Positions 63,957 to 64,000 of a DNA stretch of 64,000 nt are shown here, in pieces. The position numbers were made by a program, and so were the translations under genes. Source of the stretch: Chondrilla cf. caribensis (lineage: Eukaryota; Porifera; Demospongiae; Chondrillida; Chondrillidae); contig OZ026557.1 in assembly GCA_964020155.1 (NCBI GenBank), positions 1 through 64,000 on the forward strand, given 5' to 3'. Position 1 is the first letter of the stretch. Each line of letters starts with the position of its first letter. Under the pieces are notes generated by a model. The model was not told the DNA's origin, did not search any database, and saw only the letters and a list, made by a program, of their open reading frames with translations.

Positions 63957-64000
63957 GTGAGCTGGTGCCAGCAGTGGACTGCATGGCTGTCATGCTCCAG

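Overview
The window is the left end of a eukaryotic chromosome. It opens with about 1.06 kb of (CCCTAA)n, the C-strand of a TTAGGG telomere. About 30 kb of subtelomeric satellite and duplicated sequence follow, and then, from 31.86 kb, a dense run of nine ordinary animal genes. TTAGGG telomeres, a lysyl hydroxylase (PLOD), a CARD-caspase and many short GT-AG introns point to a metazoan. The compact layout, with intergenic gaps of 24-330 bp and introns packed with minisatellites, suggests an early-branching animal such as a sponge. That taxonomic guess is inference; no marker gene in the window settles it.

Subtelomere (1-31,856): telomere (1-1060); a 51-bp satellite of about 46 apparently identical copies (1061-3430); a short transition; a tandem array of about 351-bp monomers (4.02-21.97 kb) with higher-order duplications and four embedded TTAGGG islands; a second satellite of about 188 bp (21.97-23.2 kb); and a 1.34-kb duplicated segment ending in a tRNA-derived SINE-like element. 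The series 351-bp array, 188-bp array, diverged 351-bp fragment, duplicated segment then occurs a second time (25.47-31.12 kb). Both satellites carry an inverted repeat in their units; the one in the 351-bp monomer is a strong 19-bp hairpin. I see no credible protein gene in this part.

Gene region (31,857-64,000), left to right: DDX19/Dbp5 helicase (+), ATP13A P5B ATPase (+), COPS2 signalosome subunit (+), CARD-caspase (-), PLOD (+), DR1/NC2-beta (-), ALG3 (+), GBE1 (-), and THOC3 (+, running off the right edge). I rebuilt every exon by hand. Each complete model closes in frame with GT-AG introns: 462, 1168, 443, 436, 719, 195, 393 and 833 aa. Only GBE1 departs clearly from the usual family length, because of a repeat-rich C-terminal tail. 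The genes do not form a pathway. DDX19 and THOC3 both act in mRNA export. PLOD and ALG3 both act in ER glycoprotein or collagen processing. The rest are general housekeeping or cell-death genes.

The most unusual points are: intronic minisatellites that copy an exon end plus its 5' splice site (THOC3, COPS2, possibly ATP13A); the 24-bp gap between the divergent DR1 and ALG3 start codons; the 35-bp gap between the ATP13A stop and the COPS2 start; the GBE1 tail ending in a CaaX-like tetrapeptide; and the hairpin-bearing subtelomeric satellites with regularly spaced internal telomere islands.
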